From Fragilaria crotonensis (Eukaryota; Bacillariophyta; Fragilariophyceae; Fragilariales; Fragilariaceae): a stretch of 30,133 bases of DNA. Made by a program: the position numbers and the translations under genes. The notes under the pieces were generated by a model. That model did no database searches. It was not told the origin of the DNA and was given only the letters and a program-made list of their open reading frames with translations. The stretch lies in contig JAKSYS010000725.1 in the NCBI GenBank assembly GCA_022925895.1, positions 1-30,133 on the forward strand, in the 5' to 3' direction. Below, piece after piece: positions 29,948 to 30,133 of the stretch. Positions within the stretch are counted from its first letter, which is position 1; each line of letters starts with the position of its first letter.

Positions 29948-30133
29948 GATGGAATGTTGCAAAGGTACTACCGTGCCAGGTTCGGAGATTGAACAGGGTC
30001 AATGGCGTGCGAAAATGTAGATGTGGACGCCACCTGGCGACTGGAAACTGGAATACTTCTTGCTTCTGCCCCATGTTGTCGGTTTTTAGTAGTTGTTTGT
30101 TTGCATTTGATCTGGTTTTCCTTGACTTTTTCG
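29948..30133. other. Right-edge spacer
   Basis: Upstream flank of the minus-strand phosphatase gene. I see no further gene before the window ends. Confidence 0.5.

Overview
The window looks like nuclear DNA of a photosynthetic stramenopile, most likely a pennate diatom. This is inferred from several reading frames that open with a signal peptide followed directly by an ASAFAP-type motif (Phe at +1) used for import into four-membrane plastids, from short GT-AG introns, from mitochondrial presequences, and from a Ty1/copia-like retroelement of the kind common in diatoms. There is no operon structure and nothing bacterial. Coding capacity alternates with repeat-rich spacers.

Region 1 (1-7.75 kb, all minus strand) is a degenerate retroelement that runs off the left edge. 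It carries a gag-like tract with a CCHC zinc knuckle (894-935), a DSGA retropepsin motif (514-525) and the beginning of the pre-integrase region. Unusually, about 4.9 kb of further same-strand coding sequence lies upstream of gag: an unrecognised tract of roughly 1,090 codons and a disordered ORF rich in Lys, Asp, Thr and poly-Glu. All of it is broken by frame changes. A nested inverted repeat at 7652-7746 may mark the element's right boundary.

Region 2 (8.1-15.2 kb) holds an intact organelle-targeted zeta-crystallin/quinone oxidoreductase with one intron, then about 3.4 kb of spacer with two inverted-repeat pairs, then a tail-to-tail pair of plastid-targeted ferredoxin-dependent bilin reductase paralogues. 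One paralogue is intact; the other has a one-base frame break.

Region 3 (15.5-17.2 kb) is an 824-bp tandem duplication. Each unit is built from two half-units and carries nested 38-bp repeats and CA/GCAC microsatellites.

Region 4 (17.7-19.6 kb) has a TIM44 homologue with three frame breaks, facing a small two-exon plastid-targeted protein of unknown function. Region 5 (19.7-23.5 kb) has two hAT-type MITEs side by side with exact 8-bp target duplications, a SAM methyltransferase, and a PIF/Harbinger-type MITE with a TTA duplication.

Region 6 (24.1-30 kb) is gene dense: a FAD-dependent oxidoreductase, a plastid-targeted RRM protein divergent from a mitochondrial J-domain protein, a plastid BASS-type transporter, and a histidine phosphatase-family protein convergent on it. 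Plastid-targeted products dominate, but the genes show no shared pathway. Bilin reduction (two genes) is the only clear functional pair.

Seven otherwise well-conserved genes contain single-base frame breaks at positions where the family alignment continues in another frame. This suggests either residual indel errors in a long-read assembly or widespread decay. It is the main caution for anyone using the annotation.
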